64,000 nucleotides of DNA from Bacteroidales bacterium (GTDB lineage Bacteria > Bacteroidota > Bacteroidia > Bacteroidales > FEN-979): positions 1 to 64,000 of the forward strand of contig JALNWG010000016.1 of NCBI GenBank assembly GCA_023231005.1, read 5' to 3'. The notes under the pieces were generated by a model. It was given only the letters and a program-made list of their open reading frames with translations, did not search any database and was not told the DNA's origin. The position numbers were made by a program, and so were the translations under genes. Within the stretch, counting starts at the first letter, position 1. Every line of letters starts with the position of its first letter. This document shows, piece by piece, positions 35,599-45,606 of the stretch.

Positions 35599-36864
35599 AT
35601 GAAAAAGAAAACAAACATCATTATTGGTATTGTATTGGTCCTTGCCATTGTCATCATTGCCATTTCCTTTATGTTCCCAACAGTTTTCAAAGGGATAACT
35701 TCCGGAACCATTGGGAAAGCGGACAAGTATCATAAAATCCAGATGACTGAGAAGGATGTCATGCTCCGGAGCGAACTGCTAACGGATACCAGCCAATTAC
35801 GGAATATGATTCAGGGATTGATCTATTTTTCATTATTTACCCAGGATTTTAGTAATAAAATCGATTCCTGTATCAATGCTTTTCAGGATCAAGGGCTTTA
35901 CAATCAGGCTGGTGGGGGTGCTAAAGTGAGTATATTACAGGATTATTCGGATTTTATTAAAAACAATAACAAAACCTTGCGTACTACGATCAGTATGCTC
36001 ACAGGGTTTTATTTAAAAGATGAATCAGACCAGTCGCTGGATGTGGAAAAGAATCTTCGGGATTTTAGTGTCTATGTAAATAACCTGAATGAAAAAGACT
36101 CAATCTTTAATCTGGCACTTCGTTCGATGGACGGTTTTATATTAACGAACAAGGCGCTGAAAGCCAAAAAAACCGAGTTGGCCAATTTAAAATCCATTCG
36201 CGACCAGTTATTGGTAAAAGGGATTCAATTAGCCGGCATGCTTCAGAACAAAACGCTTTGTTCCCAGCTTCTTTCCTATGCACTTTCTTCGCAACAGGAA
36301 TTGAATGCCGTCGTTTTGGGAAAGCAAGCACTCAATTCAGTCGCCTCACAACAAAACATTCAGAATGTGGCAAGTCTTTTGAACTCAGTTCAAATTAAAG
36401 CAGTTGAATTTGGATCAAGCCAGCAATTGGGAAAAATCATCCAGGCACAACAAATGGGACATGTAGTGGCTGCAAATAGAGATCTCGGTTCTTCATCGGT
36501 AGGAAATGTGCTTGTATACGACAAACCAACATTACAGTTTATATATGGATCGCAGAAAGATTTGCAAAGGGTATTTTCTGCATCTGAAGTTAACTCGTTT
36601 CTCAATAACGCTGATAATTTGGGTAGGTTACAGGGTGTTGCATATTCGTCCTCGCAAGGGTTGAATCTTTATCAATCGCAAATTGACCTGAAATCAGGGT
36701 ATAGTTCCCAGATGAAGGATTTAGGTATGACGATATCAAATGCCCAGTTAAATCAGATTTTCAATAGCCACCAGGATTTAGGTGTTATTATATACAGCCA
36801 ACAATTTATCGGGATGACACAGGAATTAAGAAGCATGGGATTGGGAATGGGGGCAGAGAGATAA
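35599..36864 (+). CDS. membrane-anchored SQ-repeat helical protein, unknown function
   Basis: A 421-residue protein I do not recognise. Residues ~5-27 are a membrane anchor. Residues ~45-215 look helical. From ~225 to the end there are eight or so degenerate repeats of a (Y/F/S)SSQ(x)L pattern: SSQQEL, SVASQQNI, GSSQQLG, YGSQKDL, YSSSQGL, GYSSQMKDL, NSHQDLG, YSQQFIG, spaced about 15-30 residues. It follows the sigma/anti-sigma pair after 21 bases and is probably co-transcribed, so may be its main target or a sensor. No signal for secretion beyond the anchor. Confidence 0.65.
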   Translation: MKKKTNIIIGIVLVLAIVIIAISFMFPTVFKGITSGTIGKADKYHKIQMTEKDVMLRSELLTDTSQLRNMIQGLIYFSLFTQDFSNKIDSCINAFQDQGLYNQAGGGAKVSILQDYSDFIKNNNKTLRTTISMLTGFYLKDESDQSLDVEKNLRDFSVYVNNLNEKDSIFNLALRSMDGFILTNKALKAKKTELANLKSIRDQLLVKGIQLAGMLQNKTLCSQLLSYALSSQQELNAVVLGKQALNSVASQQNIQNVASLLNSVQIKAVEFGSSQQLGKIIQAQQMGHVVAANRDLGSSSVGNVLVYDKPTLQFIYGSQKDLQRVFSASEVNSFLNNADNLGRLQGVAYSSSQGLNLYQSQIDLKSGYSSQMKDLGMTISNAQLNQIFNSHQDLGVIIYSQQFIGMTQELRSMGLGMGAER

Positions 36865-36936
36865 AACAAAGAAAAAAAATTTCTCATACAAGATATTGTT
36901 GTTTATTGTTAAATTGGCAGTGAAAATCCAGTACTC

Positions 36937-39876
36937 ATGAAAAGTAAGGAATTCTTCACTGTCACTTTACTTTTATTATCTTTCACTTTTCCTCTTTTCG
37001 CCCAGCATAAAATCAACATTCAGAAATACGAGACCGAGAACGTTAGACTCGTTTTTTTGGACAAAAATACTTCATACCTGGTGCCGCATACCGTACGATC
37101 GTTCGAAAATGCGCTCCAGTTTCACCAACAGTTCTGGAATTACTTACCTTCTGGGGAGACAAATATATTATTCAACGACTTTTCGGATGTTGGGAATGGG
37201 GGTACCATGGTGATCCCCTGGAATTTTCTAAACATCGGGATCTCTCCTTTTGATTATACCTATTCGGTTGTTCCCTCTAATGAGAGGATGCAATGGTTAA
37301 TGAGTCATGAATTAACGCACCAGGTGATGTGTGATAATGCTTCGAAAAGTGACCGCGTTTTGCAGAAGATTTTCGGAGGAAAAGTATCACCCGATAACCG
37401 TGATCCGCTTTCTCTGGTTTATAGTTATTTTACCACTCCCCGATGGTATTCTCCTCGATGGTATCATGAAGGAATTGCTGTTTTTATGGAAACCTGGATG
37501 AGTGGCGGCGTGGGGCGTGTGATGGGAGGATATGATGAAATGGTTTTCAGGACTATGGTTCGTGACAGTAGTTTTTTTTATAATGTGATCGGACTTGAAA
37601 CGGAAGGAACTACTATCGATTTCCAGGTTGGAGTGAACTCTTATCTGTATGGAACTCGATTTATTAGCTATCTTGCCTATCAATATGGAATGAGCAAGCT
37701 TAAAGAATTTTATTCACGTACTGATACCAGTCGCCGGTTTTATGCAAACCAGTTCAAACAGGTTTATGGTATTCCGATCCAACAGGAATGGAATAAATGG
37801 ATCGAATGGGAGCATCAATTTCAAAATGGTAATCTTGCAAAAATCCAACAATTCCCGGTTAGTAAATTTCGGAAGATCGTTGACCAACCTTTAGGTTCTG
37901 CCTCCAGGTTTTATTACAATAAAGAGGGAAAAAAAATCTATTTAGCGGTCAACTACCCTGGAAAATTGGCTCATATTGCCAGCATCGATCTTATGTCTGG
38001 GAAAATGACTAAAATAATGCCTGTCCTTAGTCCGTCGTTATATTATGTTACCAGCCTGGCCTATGATGATTCTTTGAAAATACTGTTCACCTCTACCCAT
38101 AACAATGATTGGCGTGGACTTCAGTCCATTGATTTGAAAACGGGGAAAACGGAAAAATTAATCAAATACGACCGGGCGGGTAATTTGGTCTTTAACCGAA
38201 AAGACCGTGCTATCTATGGTGTTCAGAGCATGAGTGGACGATCGATCCTCATCCGGATACTGCCCCCCTATAAGAAATGGCAGGAGCTTTATACTTTGCC
38301 TTTTGGGAAAGACTTTTCCGATCTTGACATCTCTCCCGACGGATTGTGGATCTCTGGTACTTTGTCGGATATTCAGGGAAAGCAAAAATTGATCCTGATG
38401 CGGATTCCCGATCTTCTGGCAGGAAAAACGGAGTTCAAGTCGATTTATGAATTTGAAGATAATCCGGCAGCGAATTTTGTTTTTTCGCCCGATGGAAAAT
38501 ATCTTTATGGAACGTCATATTACACTGGGGTATCCAATGTTTTCCGAATATCTCTTACAACGCTGAAACCGGAAATTCTGACCAATGCAATAACTGGTTT
38601 TTTCAGGCCTTTACCCATTTCAAACGATTCGATGTTACTTCTTGATTATTCACACGATGGGATGACCCCGGTGATTATGAAAATTGATACGCTTCCTGAT
38701 GTTAATGCCATTGAATATTTGGGCCAAAAGATCTATAAAAAATATCCAGAGGTTGAAAGTTGGATGTTGCCACCTCCTTCAAAGATCCATCTTGATTCAC
38801 TTAAGGTTACAGAAAAACGGTATGTTCCGATCAAAGAAATGAAACTGGCCAGCGCTTATCCAATCCTTCAAGGATATAAATGTTATTTGACCGCTGGATA
38901 CCGCATGAATTTTATGGATCCGATGGGACTTAATGCGCTTACTCTGAAGTGGTCATTTTCCCCCAATCCTTCTTTGCCGTTAGCGCAAACAGTACATCTC
39001 TCTGTCGATTATTCCTTATGGAACTGGACCTTTACAGGGCAATATAATTATGCTGATTTTTACGATCTTTTCGGGCCCACAAAATTCAGTCGTGCTGGAT
39101 ATTCATTTTCTGTAAAATATTATAAATTGTTTAATCGGCTTTCTCCGCATAAAACGGATTTTTATATTAAGCTCACAGCGTATGGAGATCTCGAAACATT
39201 ACCCTATTATCAAAATATTGCTTCTGATTATAGGAATCTTTATATAGGAACCCTGAATTTCCATAAAAGTATATTGCGAAAATCACTTGGCGCTATAGAA
39301 GCTGAGCAGGGTTACGATTGGAATGTATATGCCTATACCAGTTTTGCCCGCGAAACATTTTACCCACAGTTGATCAATAATTTTGATTTTGGATTTTTGC
39401 TTCCGCTACGCAATTCTTCACTTTGGTTTCGCACCTCAGCAGGGCAGAGTTTTGGGGAATCGGATAAAACCAACTCTTACTTTTATTTTGGCGGATTCGG
39501 GAACAACTATCTGGATTATCGTTCGGCTCAACAGTACCGTGAAATGTCAAGTTTTCCGGGAGTCCAGATTGATGAAATTTCGGCACTGAATTACGGGAAA
39601 TTTTCAACCGAAATAAATTTTAAACCCATTCGTTTCAAAAAGCTTGGGTTGCTTGGCTTTTATTCTACCTATGCGCGTTTTTCTTTATTCGGGATGGGTT
39701 TGTTTACCAATATGGCCAATGATCAAGCACAGAATAATTATTTCGCCAGTGGGGCCCAGCTTGATCTTGAACTGGTCTTGTTTTCTTTGTTAAAATCAAC
39801 CCTTTCTTTGGGCTATTCCAGGGCTTACGGGCCCATGTTACCGGCTGATCAGTTTATGGTTTCCTTGAAATTATAA
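36937..39876 (+). CDS. outer-membrane protein: gluzincin metalloprotease + beta-propeller + barrel
   Basis: A 979-residue exported protein (signal peptide 1-22, ends LFAQ). Residues ~25-290 form a peptidase-MA-like domain with the zinc motif HELTH at 124-128 and a third ligand Glu178 in WYHEGIAVF. Residues ~300-620 carry WD40/TolB-like propeller blades (SPDGLWISGTLSD, FSPDGKYLYGTSYY). Residues ~660-979 look like an outer-membrane barrel (alternating aromatic strands, final MVSLKL). All zinc ligands are present, so protease activity at the surface is plausible. I know of no named protein with this exact architecture. Confidence 0.75.
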   Translation: MKSKEFFTVTLLLLSFTFPLFAQHKINIQKYETENVRLVFLDKNTSYLVPHTVRSFENALQFHQQFWNYLPSGETNILFNDFSDVGNGGTMVIPWNFLNIGISPFDYTYSVVPSNERMQWLMSHELTHQVMCDNASKSDRVLQKIFGGKVSPDNRDPLSLVYSYFTTPRWYSPRWYHEGIAVFMETWMSGGVGRVMGGYDEMVFRTMVRDSSFFYNVIGLETEGTTIDFQVGVNSYLYGTRFISYLAYQYGMSKLKEFYSRTDTSRRFYANQFKQVYGIPIQQEWNKWIEWEHQFQNGNLAKIQQFPVSKFRKIVDQPLGSASRFYYNKEGKKIYLAVNYPGKLAHIASIDLMSGKMTKIMPVLSPSLYYVTSLAYDDSLKILFTSTHNNDWRGLQSIDLKTGKTEKLIKYDRAGNLVFNRKDRAIYGVQSMSGRSILIRILPPYKKWQELYTLPFGKDFSDLDISPDGLWISGTLSDIQGKQKLILMRIPDLLAGKTEFKSIYEFEDNPAANFVFSPDGKYLYGTSYYTGVSNVFRISLTTLKPEILTNAITGFFRPLPISNDSMLLLDYSHDGMTPVIMKIDTLPDVNAIEYLGQKIYKKYPEVESWMLPPPSKIHLDSLKVTEKRYVPIKEMKLASAYPILQGYKCYLTAGYRMNFMDPMGLNALTLKWSFSPNPSLPLAQTVHLSVDYSLWNWTFTGQYNYADFYDLFGPTKFSRAGYSFSVKYYKLFNRLSPHKTDFYIKLTAYGDLETLPYYQNIASDYRNLYIGTLNFHKSILRKSLGAIEAEQGYDWNVYAYTSFARETFYPQLINNFDFGFLLPLRNSSLWFRTSAGQSFGESDKTNSYFYFGGFGNNYLDYRSAQQYREMSSFPGVQIDEISALNYGKFSTEINFKPIRFKKLGLLGFYSTYARFSLFGMGLFTNMANDQAQNNYFASGAQLDLELVLFSLLKSTLSLGYSRAYGPMLPADQFMVSLKL

Positions 39877-39916
39877 CATCAATAAATTTTATATATTCAC
39901 TAAAAATTTTAAAACG

Positions 39917-40519
39917 ATGAAGACAAAACTAACCCTAACCTTTCTGGTAATTCTGACAATTCTTGCATCCAACGTAAATGGACAGGAAAATACATCTAAA
40001 AACGAAATCCGTCTCGGCTATGGGGTCATCACCGGTCCCGAAATGGCAAATTCCTTGATGTCGGTCTGGCCGGCAATTGGTATTTCTATATTCCGGGATA
40101 CGATCACCGATTACAAATGCTCATTTTATGGAGCGGCAAGTCTCGAATATCATCGTCATCTTGCCCCCTGGGTAGCCGTTGGGGCATCGGTTAGTGTAAA
40201 CCCGATCAGTACTGTTATCCGGGGTAAATCCGGGATTGATTATTCTTACAATTATTATCTTCTTACTGTCATGCCACGAGTCGATTTTTACTATGTTCAC
40301 AAAGGGCTCATCTCCATGTATTCAGGCGTTCAGGTCGGCGCTTCGTATGTTTTCTGGCAGGATCGGACTGGCAATTCAGTTTCAACCGATTCGGGTATTT
40401 CGGCTGCTTTTCATGTCAATGCTTTTGGCATCAGGATTGGCAAAGAAATCGGTGCATTTATGGAATGGGGATACGGTTTCAGAGGGGTAGTTAATTTTGG
40501 AATTTCCGGGAAATTTTAG
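39917..40519 (+). CDS. small outer-membrane beta-barrel protein
   Basis: A 200-residue protein with a signal peptide (1-22, ends NVNGQ) and alternating hydrophobic/aromatic strands typical of an eight-strand OmpW/OmpA-like barrel (RLGYGVITGPEMA, YYLLTVMPRVDFYY, SGVQVGASYVFW), ending VVNFGISGKF. Function unknown. It is 3 bases upstream of the deaminase gene and 40 bases after the metalloprotease-barrel gene, so the three may form one unit. Confidence 0.7.
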   Translation: MKTKLTLTFLVILTILASNVNGQENTSKNEIRLGYGVITGPEMANSLMSVWPAIGISIFRDTITDYKCSFYGAASLEYHRHLAPWVAVGASVSVNPISTVIRGKSGIDYSYNYYLLTVMPRVDFYYVHKGLISMYSGVQVGASYVFWQDRTGNSVSTDSGISAAFHVNAFGIRIGKEIGAFMEWGYGFRGVVNFGISGKF

Positions 40520-40522
40520 ACC

Positions 40523-41443
40523 ATGAATGAGCCTTCTACGATTCATACGATTCGTACACTTCCCAAAAGCGATCTTCATAATCATTGTTTGCTAAGCGGT
40601 AAACGATCGGTTATTGAGAAATATTACGGGAAAAAGTTGGCCAGATTTCACGCGCAGGAAGCGGGAATTGGTGATCTGAATCGTTGGATCGGGAAGGAAT
40701 TTCGTCCGTTTTTTAATATTTCGGGAGCCTTTGAAAAAGGAGTGGAAGCTGCTTTTGTTCAGGCCCGATTTGATGGAGTGACTAAGATCGAAATGAGCAT
40801 TGATGTCACCTTCTGGAAAATGTTCAATATCCATCCAGACAGGATTGTTGCTGGGTTGAAACATTACCATCAAATTGTGGCACCTGAGATTGATTTCAGG
40901 CCTGAATTGGGTTTCTCCAGAAGCCTTCCACTCCGTATGTTGCTCTCTTGTTTTGAACCCTTTCTTGATTATCACTATTTCCAATCCATTGATCTTTATG
41001 ATGATGAAACTGCACAACCCATCGAAAATTTCAAGGAGTTGTACCGTTTTGCAAAAAGTCAAGGGATGAAGTGTAAAGCACATGCGGGAGAATTCGGATC
41101 TGCCGATTCGGTTAAAAAAGCAGTGGAGGTGCTTGGACTGGATGCAGTTCAACATGGAATCGGAGCGGCCGACTCCAATGAAGTGATGAAGTGGCTGGCC
41201 GACAATAAAATTCAATTAAATGTATGCCCCACAAGTAACATCAAGCTGAAAAGAGTCAGATCTTATAAAACCCACCCCATCCGGATTCTTTTTGACCATG
41301 GAGTAAAAGTAACCATCAATACCGACGATGTCTTGGTTTTTGGGGATGGGGTATCTGAACAGTTTTACAAATTGTTAAAAGCTGGAGTTTTTACAATCAG
41401 CGAATTGAACACCATCCGGGAAAATGGATTGGAGAAAAATTAA
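40523..41443 (+). CDS. adenosine deaminase-family enzyme
   Basis: A 306-residue amidohydrolase of the adenosine/adenine deaminase family. Ligands: HNH at 19-21, HAGE at 187-190, QHGIGA (third His), NTDD at 266-269. The canonical RIGHG is replaced by VQHGIGA. It is somewhat shorter than typical adenosine deaminases (~330-350 residues), and the substrate (adenosine, AMP or a methylated form) is open. No signal peptide, so cytoplasmic. It ends 49 bases before the converging ABC exporter gene. Confidence 0.85.
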   Translation: MNEPSTIHTIRTLPKSDLHNHCLLSGKRSVIEKYYGKKLARFHAQEAGIGDLNRWIGKEFRPFFNISGAFEKGVEAAFVQARFDGVTKIEMSIDVTFWKMFNIHPDRIVAGLKHYHQIVAPEIDFRPELGFSRSLPLRMLLSCFEPFLDYHYFQSIDLYDDETAQPIENFKELYRFAKSQGMKCKAHAGEFGSADSVKKAVEVLGLDAVQHGIGAADSNEVMKWLADNKIQLNVCPTSNIKLKRVRSYKTHPIRILFDHGVKVTINTDDVLVFGDGVSEQFYKLLKAGVFTISELNTIRENGLEKN

Positions 41444-41492
41444 TTTGAGGTTTGTGGAATCCTGGTGGTTGTTTTCTTGTTATTGCAATGAA

Positions 41493-44400
41493 TCATTTCC
41501 GGGAGTATTTCAGATTTTTAAATCCGGTAATGATTTTACGAAGAACGTCAAATAACAATGTTAAATAAAGAATAAACGACATCAGCCAGATGATGGCAAA
41601 ATTAAACCAGAGGGTGTCAATCTCGCAGGTGCCGATATATTTAACCGGAGCATAGAAATGAGCTTGCCCGTCATGAGAAAGGGGATCCATAAAAACCGGA
41701 TCTTTCTTGCGGATGAGCCTTCCCTTGTCTTCAAGAATTTTATTTTCACTTCCTTTGTTCAGTACCAGATCGGCAAGATTTTCATTATAATTGGCTTGTT
41801 TGAATTGAAATACGCCCTCGCTGCCCAATTCACCTGACAACTTTTCATACACTGCATCGCTTTGGGAAATAACGTCGGTCATTCGTGATGAAAAACATCG
41901 GCTTAATGAATCAAGGTACGATTTGGTGTTTTGTACTACCGAATCATTGAAATTTTGTTTCGTTAGGCCGGTCATAAAAGGAAATGAATGAAATCCGGCT
42001 TCCTTTTGCAGGGTAGGTATCTCTTTTTTTAGGATGGTAAAATAATTGGCCGTTTTGGTTGCATTTTCGTTTTTTGCCAGATTTCGCTGACATTCATCCA
42101 TTTCAGATTTTAGTGTAGGGATAAGAAATGCAGTTAAGTAAGCATAGTGCGATATTTCTTTATCAAAGGGATAAAATATTTTTTCATATTTGTTATTCTT
42201 GAATTGTTCCACTGCCAAGGCTTCAAAAGTCCAACGTGATGTCATCACGTTCCCAACTAATGGCACTTTTTCACGGGAGGCAATAGATGGGTTAAGATAG
42301 TCGAAAGGAACAATGGTTCCGCTGAGCAGGAGTTGAGGAACAATGATAAAGGGAATGAGAATATATATCGCCACAACGGAATCCAATCCTGCCGAGATAT
42401 TTAGTCCGATCATATTGGCACAGCAAGAAGTGGAAAACAGGATTAGAAAATAGGGGAGGGTCATCTCTTTGATTCCAAGTATCCAGTTACCGACCAATAC
42501 ATATAGAATGGTTTGAATTGCTGACAACACAAACAATAAAATAATTTTTGAATTAAGATAACTGAATCGGCTCAGGTTCAGAAAGGCTTCGCGCTTTAAT
42601 AGTTTACGGTCTTTGATGATCTCTTCCGCACTCACCATCATCCCTAGAAAAAGCGAGACGACAACACTCATAAAAAGATAAGGGACCAGATTCCGATTGT
42701 CGCTGAAATGGTATTGATCTCCTTGTGAATATCGGGTAAGGTAAGCCAACAAAGCTGCCAGGAATGGGGCTTCCAGCAAATTGATCATCAGATATTGGCG
42801 ATTGGTCAATTTGGTAAGTAAATTCCGGATACTAAAAATGTTGAATTGCCTGAAAGTTCCGGGAACTTTAAAAAAACTTTTCGGAACTTCCTTTTTTTCC
42901 ACCTTTTTCAATAGAGTCGGCTGAATGAATTTCCGAAACGATTCATACCATTCTTTCGGAGTTGTTTTCCTGTTTCCTGTTAAACGGCCATATTCATTGA
43001 CAATTTTCGATTCCGTAATCTGCAGCAATTGTTCCGGATTGACATACCCGCAGCTCTGACATTCGCTTTCATCAGGATTTACGTGATGACTGATGGTTTT
43101 AAAATAGGTGAGGGCATCGATCGGGTTCCCATAATAGATCGGAAACCCACCCTTGTCCATGATCAACAGCTTATCAAATAATTTGTAAATGTCGGAGGAG
43201 GGTTGATGGATGTTTACGATAACCAGTCTGCCCTTGAGGGTTTGTTCTTTAAGCAGCAACATTACCATCTCCGAATCCATGGACGAAAGTCCACTGGTTG
43301 GTTCATCGGCAAACAGTACCGCTGGTTCGCGGATCAGTTCCAGGGCAATGTTCAATCGTTTTCGTTGTCCTCCACTAATCAATTTATTGATTGGGTCTCC
43401 CACGGCCAGGTGTTTAATCCCGATCAGATCGATATCGAGCAATACCCGCATCACAGCCCGAATCAGCTGAGTTTCTGAGAAGTCTTTAAAGCAGAGTTTT
43501 GCATTATAGTATAGATTCTGGAAAACAGTCAGTTCTTCAATCAATAAATCATCCTGAGGTACGAATCCGATGATCCCCTTGAGTTCATCTTTTTCTTTTT
43601 CCAGGTCATGACCATTGATCAGAATATTTCCGGATTTGAGTGGTAAACTGCCGTTCAGAACATTCAATAAGGTTGATTTTCCGACACCGCTTCCACCCAT
43701 CACCCCGATCAATTCTCCGGAATTGGCGGTAAAACTGAACGGATGAATGCCATTGGAACTGTTTTTAAATTGATATTCAATTTCCTTAGCGGTAAATTCA
43801 ATCTGAACTTTTTCTTTGGAATGGAGGAATTGAGTGGCAATGTCAGCAAAATAAACCGGAGCAATTTTAAGATTTTTCAGGATACTTCCGTTGTCGAAAA
43901 CCAGAGACCGGTTGGAAAGGACACAATGTCCGTTGAGATAAATCTCGTCTGTTCCCTGGTATCTGAAGATCAAGGTTCTTACCGAAGGAACGAAAAGGAA
44001 ATAGATTTTACCCTGGAGGTGTTCCCGGAAAACATGCTTGTAATTGCCTTGTGTCTTGCCTGGGACTGCATCGATGATCAATAAATGATCGGGGTGAACT
44101 TCTTTACCAAGGGGATCAAAAATAAAGGCTTTGGCATCGGTAAATTCCTGATCGGGTGAAGCAAATCCCTCTTTAAACACCTGAATATATTTTTCAGCTA
44201 TGGTTTTTTCAATAGCAGGAGCCCCATTTTCTATTCGTGAGAGTTCTTCAATAAATTCAAGGAATTTGATAAAAACGATTAGCCGGTCCTTTGCTGGGAG
44301 TTGTTTCCTGATTTTTTCACAAATTGTTCGGATTTTATCAGAAACGTCTACTTGCTGTAGCTGAGTCAATTCTTCTTCGGGCTGATGAAAAAGCATTAGT

Positions 44401-44561
44401 TCATCATAAAGTTTCAGGTATTCATCCAGCTCCTGTGCATTCAGGTGTTGTTGAAGATAGGACTCCAGGATGGTTCTGGATGTTTTTGAGACTTGTTTTT
44501 TAACAGAAGCAGAAACGATGGCGAAGAGCTGTACCAGCGCCATCAGGATTGGTTCAGACAT
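41493..44561 (-). CDS. ABCG-like half-size ABC exporter with extended N-terminal region
   Basis: A 1022-residue protein. Residues ~1-115 form a helical domain resembling TerB. Residues ~130-245 may be a degenerate FHA-like sandwich (YLNGHCVLSNRSLVFDNGSI). The ABC domain is ~255-475: Walker A GGSGVGKST at 289-297, signature ISGGQRKRLNI, Walker B VLFADEPTSGL, as in the ABCG/White group. A helix bundle of about six segments (ABC2 type, ~610-780) follows, then a ~190-residue soluble loop and a last helix near the C terminus. The substrate is not predictable. It is transcribed alone, since a terminator precedes it. Confidence 0.85.
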   Translation of the reverse strand: MSEPILMALVQLFAIVSASVKKQVSKTSRTILESYLQQHLNAQELDEYLKLYDELMLFHQPEEELTQLQQVDVSDKIRTICEKIRKQLPAKDRLIVFIKFLEFIEELSRIENGAPAIEKTIAEKYIQVFKEGFASPDQEFTDAKAFIFDPLGKEVHPDHLLIIDAVPGKTQGNYKHVFREHLQGKIYFLFVPSVRTLIFRYQGTDEIYLNGHCVLSNRSLVFDNGSILKNLKIAPVYFADIATQFLHSKEKVQIEFTAKEIEYQFKNSSNGIHPFSFTANSGELIGVMGGSGVGKSTLLNVLNGSLPLKSGNILINGHDLEKEKDELKGIIGFVPQDDLLIEELTVFQNLYYNAKLCFKDFSETQLIRAVMRVLLDIDLIGIKHLAVGDPINKLISGGQRKRLNIALELIREPAVLFADEPTSGLSSMDSEMVMLLLKEQTLKGRLVIVNIHQPSSDIYKLFDKLLIMDKGGFPIYYGNPIDALTYFKTISHHVNPDESECQSCGYVNPEQLLQITESKIVNEYGRLTGNRKTTPKEWYESFRKFIQPTLLKKVEKKEVPKSFFKVPGTFRQFNIFSIRNLLTKLTNRQYLMINLLEAPFLAALLAYLTRYSQGDQYHFSDNRNLVPYLFMSVVVSLFLGMMVSAEEIIKDRKLLKREAFLNLSRFSYLNSKIILLFVLSAIQTILYVLVGNWILGIKEMTLPYFLILFSTSCCANMIGLNISAGLDSVVAIYILIPFIIVPQLLLSGTIVPFDYLNPSIASREKVPLVGNVMTSRWTFEALAVEQFKNNKYEKIFYPFDKEISHYAYLTAFLIPTLKSEMDECQRNLAKNENATKTANYFTILKKEIPTLQKEAGFHSFPFMTGLTKQNFNDSVVQNTKSYLDSLSRCFSSRMTDVISQSDAVYEKLSGELGSEGVFQFKQANYNENLADLVLNKGSENKILEDKGRLIRKKDPVFMDPLSHDGQAHFYAPVKYIGTCEIDTLWFNFAIIWLMSFILYLTLLFDVLRKIITGFKNLKYSRK

Positions 44562-44607
44562 AAAGTTGTAATTTTGCCTGAATCAAAAGTAAGGAATTAG
44601 AGCCAAT

Positions 44608-44637
44608 AAAAAAACCGTCCTTGAAACAAAGACGGTT
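44608..44637 (-). terminator. intrinsic terminator of the 44657 lipoprotein gene
   Basis: Minus-strand stem AACCGTC/GACGGTT (arms 44637-44631 and 44619-44613), 11-base loop and a following T run. It lies 20 bases after the lipoprotein stop codon. Confidence 0.85.
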
Positions 44638-44656
44638 ATATATTTAAAAAGGCAAG

Positions 44657-45493
44657 TTATTTTATAAAAGACAGGCGAACACTTTCTGCGAGGTCGCTGA
44701 TTTCGGATACTTTTTGTTGTGGGATTTTTTTGCCTGATGTAAGATCGTAGCTTTCCCAAATGGGTTTTAATTTAGCTAATTCATCGGTAACCGGTTTAAT
44801 GTTTTTGTCGTTGTTATATGCTTCCAGGATTGTTAAGAGTTTTTGATAATTTTCTTTTTGGCCGGCAACAACGTTCATGATTTTTGCATTGTCTTTTGAA
44901 ATTTCGCCCAGGGTGGTAGCAAGGTAAAGACCTTCAGCAAAACCGCCTGTTGCAATCAGAACTGCAATCTGGTTCCGGTTATTTTTGGATAAAAATTCAT
45001 TGGTCGTTCCAAATACTTTGTTGATGATGCTGATCAGGCTGTCTTTTTTATTGCTGAATTTTTTAATTTTTTCAAGGAGGGACTGATCATAAACACCGGC
45101 AATGCCCAGTTCATCAGCCAATTTGTTGGTACAGGCAAGAAACTTGTTGGTTTCATCTGTACGATTGTAAGTGGCCGAATAACTAAGATCGGCACTATAG
45201 ATTCCAAGGTTAAGGGCTTTGCTTTTTTCAACAGCATATTTGGTAACATTTGCCGGAGGATTGGTGATGTCAAAAATATAACCTGCTTTTGCTTTTTCAA
45301 GCATAGCGGTTACTTCGAATGGTGTGGGAAATTTGTACAACAGGCTTTGTGTTTCGGGCGACAGAGTCACCTCTTTGTTGATGGAGTCAGCCGCCGCGGT
45401 GTTGGCTTCTTTATTATTATTGTTGTTGTTACAACCGGTAACGGCGAACAAAAAAACGATGGCGCACAATAAAAGGCCGGAATGGATTTTCAT
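44657..45493 (-). CDS. lipoprotein of unknown function
   Basis: A 278-residue predicted lipoprotein: signal ending FAVTGC, then a poly-Asn run (six Asn, from an AAC/AAT triplet repeat) and a soluble helical domain. Segments such as FPTPFEVTAMLEKAKAGYIFDIT and KSKALNLGIYSADLSYSAT are clearly folded, but I do not recognise a family. Alternative starts lie in frame at 45505 and 45529; the ATG at 45493 gives the shortest proper signal. Confidence 0.75.
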   Translation of the reverse strand: MKIHSGLLLCAIVFLFAVTGCNNNNNNKEANTAAADSINKEVTLSPETQSLLYKFPTPFEVTAMLEKAKAGYIFDITNPPANVTKYAVEKSKALNLGIYSADLSYSATYNRTDETNKFLACTNKLADELGIAGVYDQSLLEKIKKFSNKKDSLISIINKVFGTTNEFLSKNNRNQIAVLIATGGFAEGLYLATTLGEISKDNAKIMNVVAGQKENYQKLLTILEAYNNDKNIKPVTDELAKLKPIWESYDLTSGKKIPQQKVSEISDLAESVRLSFIK

Positions 45494-45606
45494 ATTTGTT
45501 TTCATAAATTGAGTTGAAAATTCGTTCATAATATAAATAACAAAAATAGTTTATTTTTTTTTTCTATATACTTTTTTCCGAATTAAATATCGTTGGTTTG
45601 CTTTAA

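Noticed and set aside
40592..41215. Minus-strand frame of 207 codons
   Set aside because: Antisense to the adenosine deaminase-like gene; no family match visible.
45412..45434. Triplet repeat coding for Asn run in a lipoprotein
   Set aside because: A short spacer after the lipid anchor; common in lipoproteins and not evidence of a special element.
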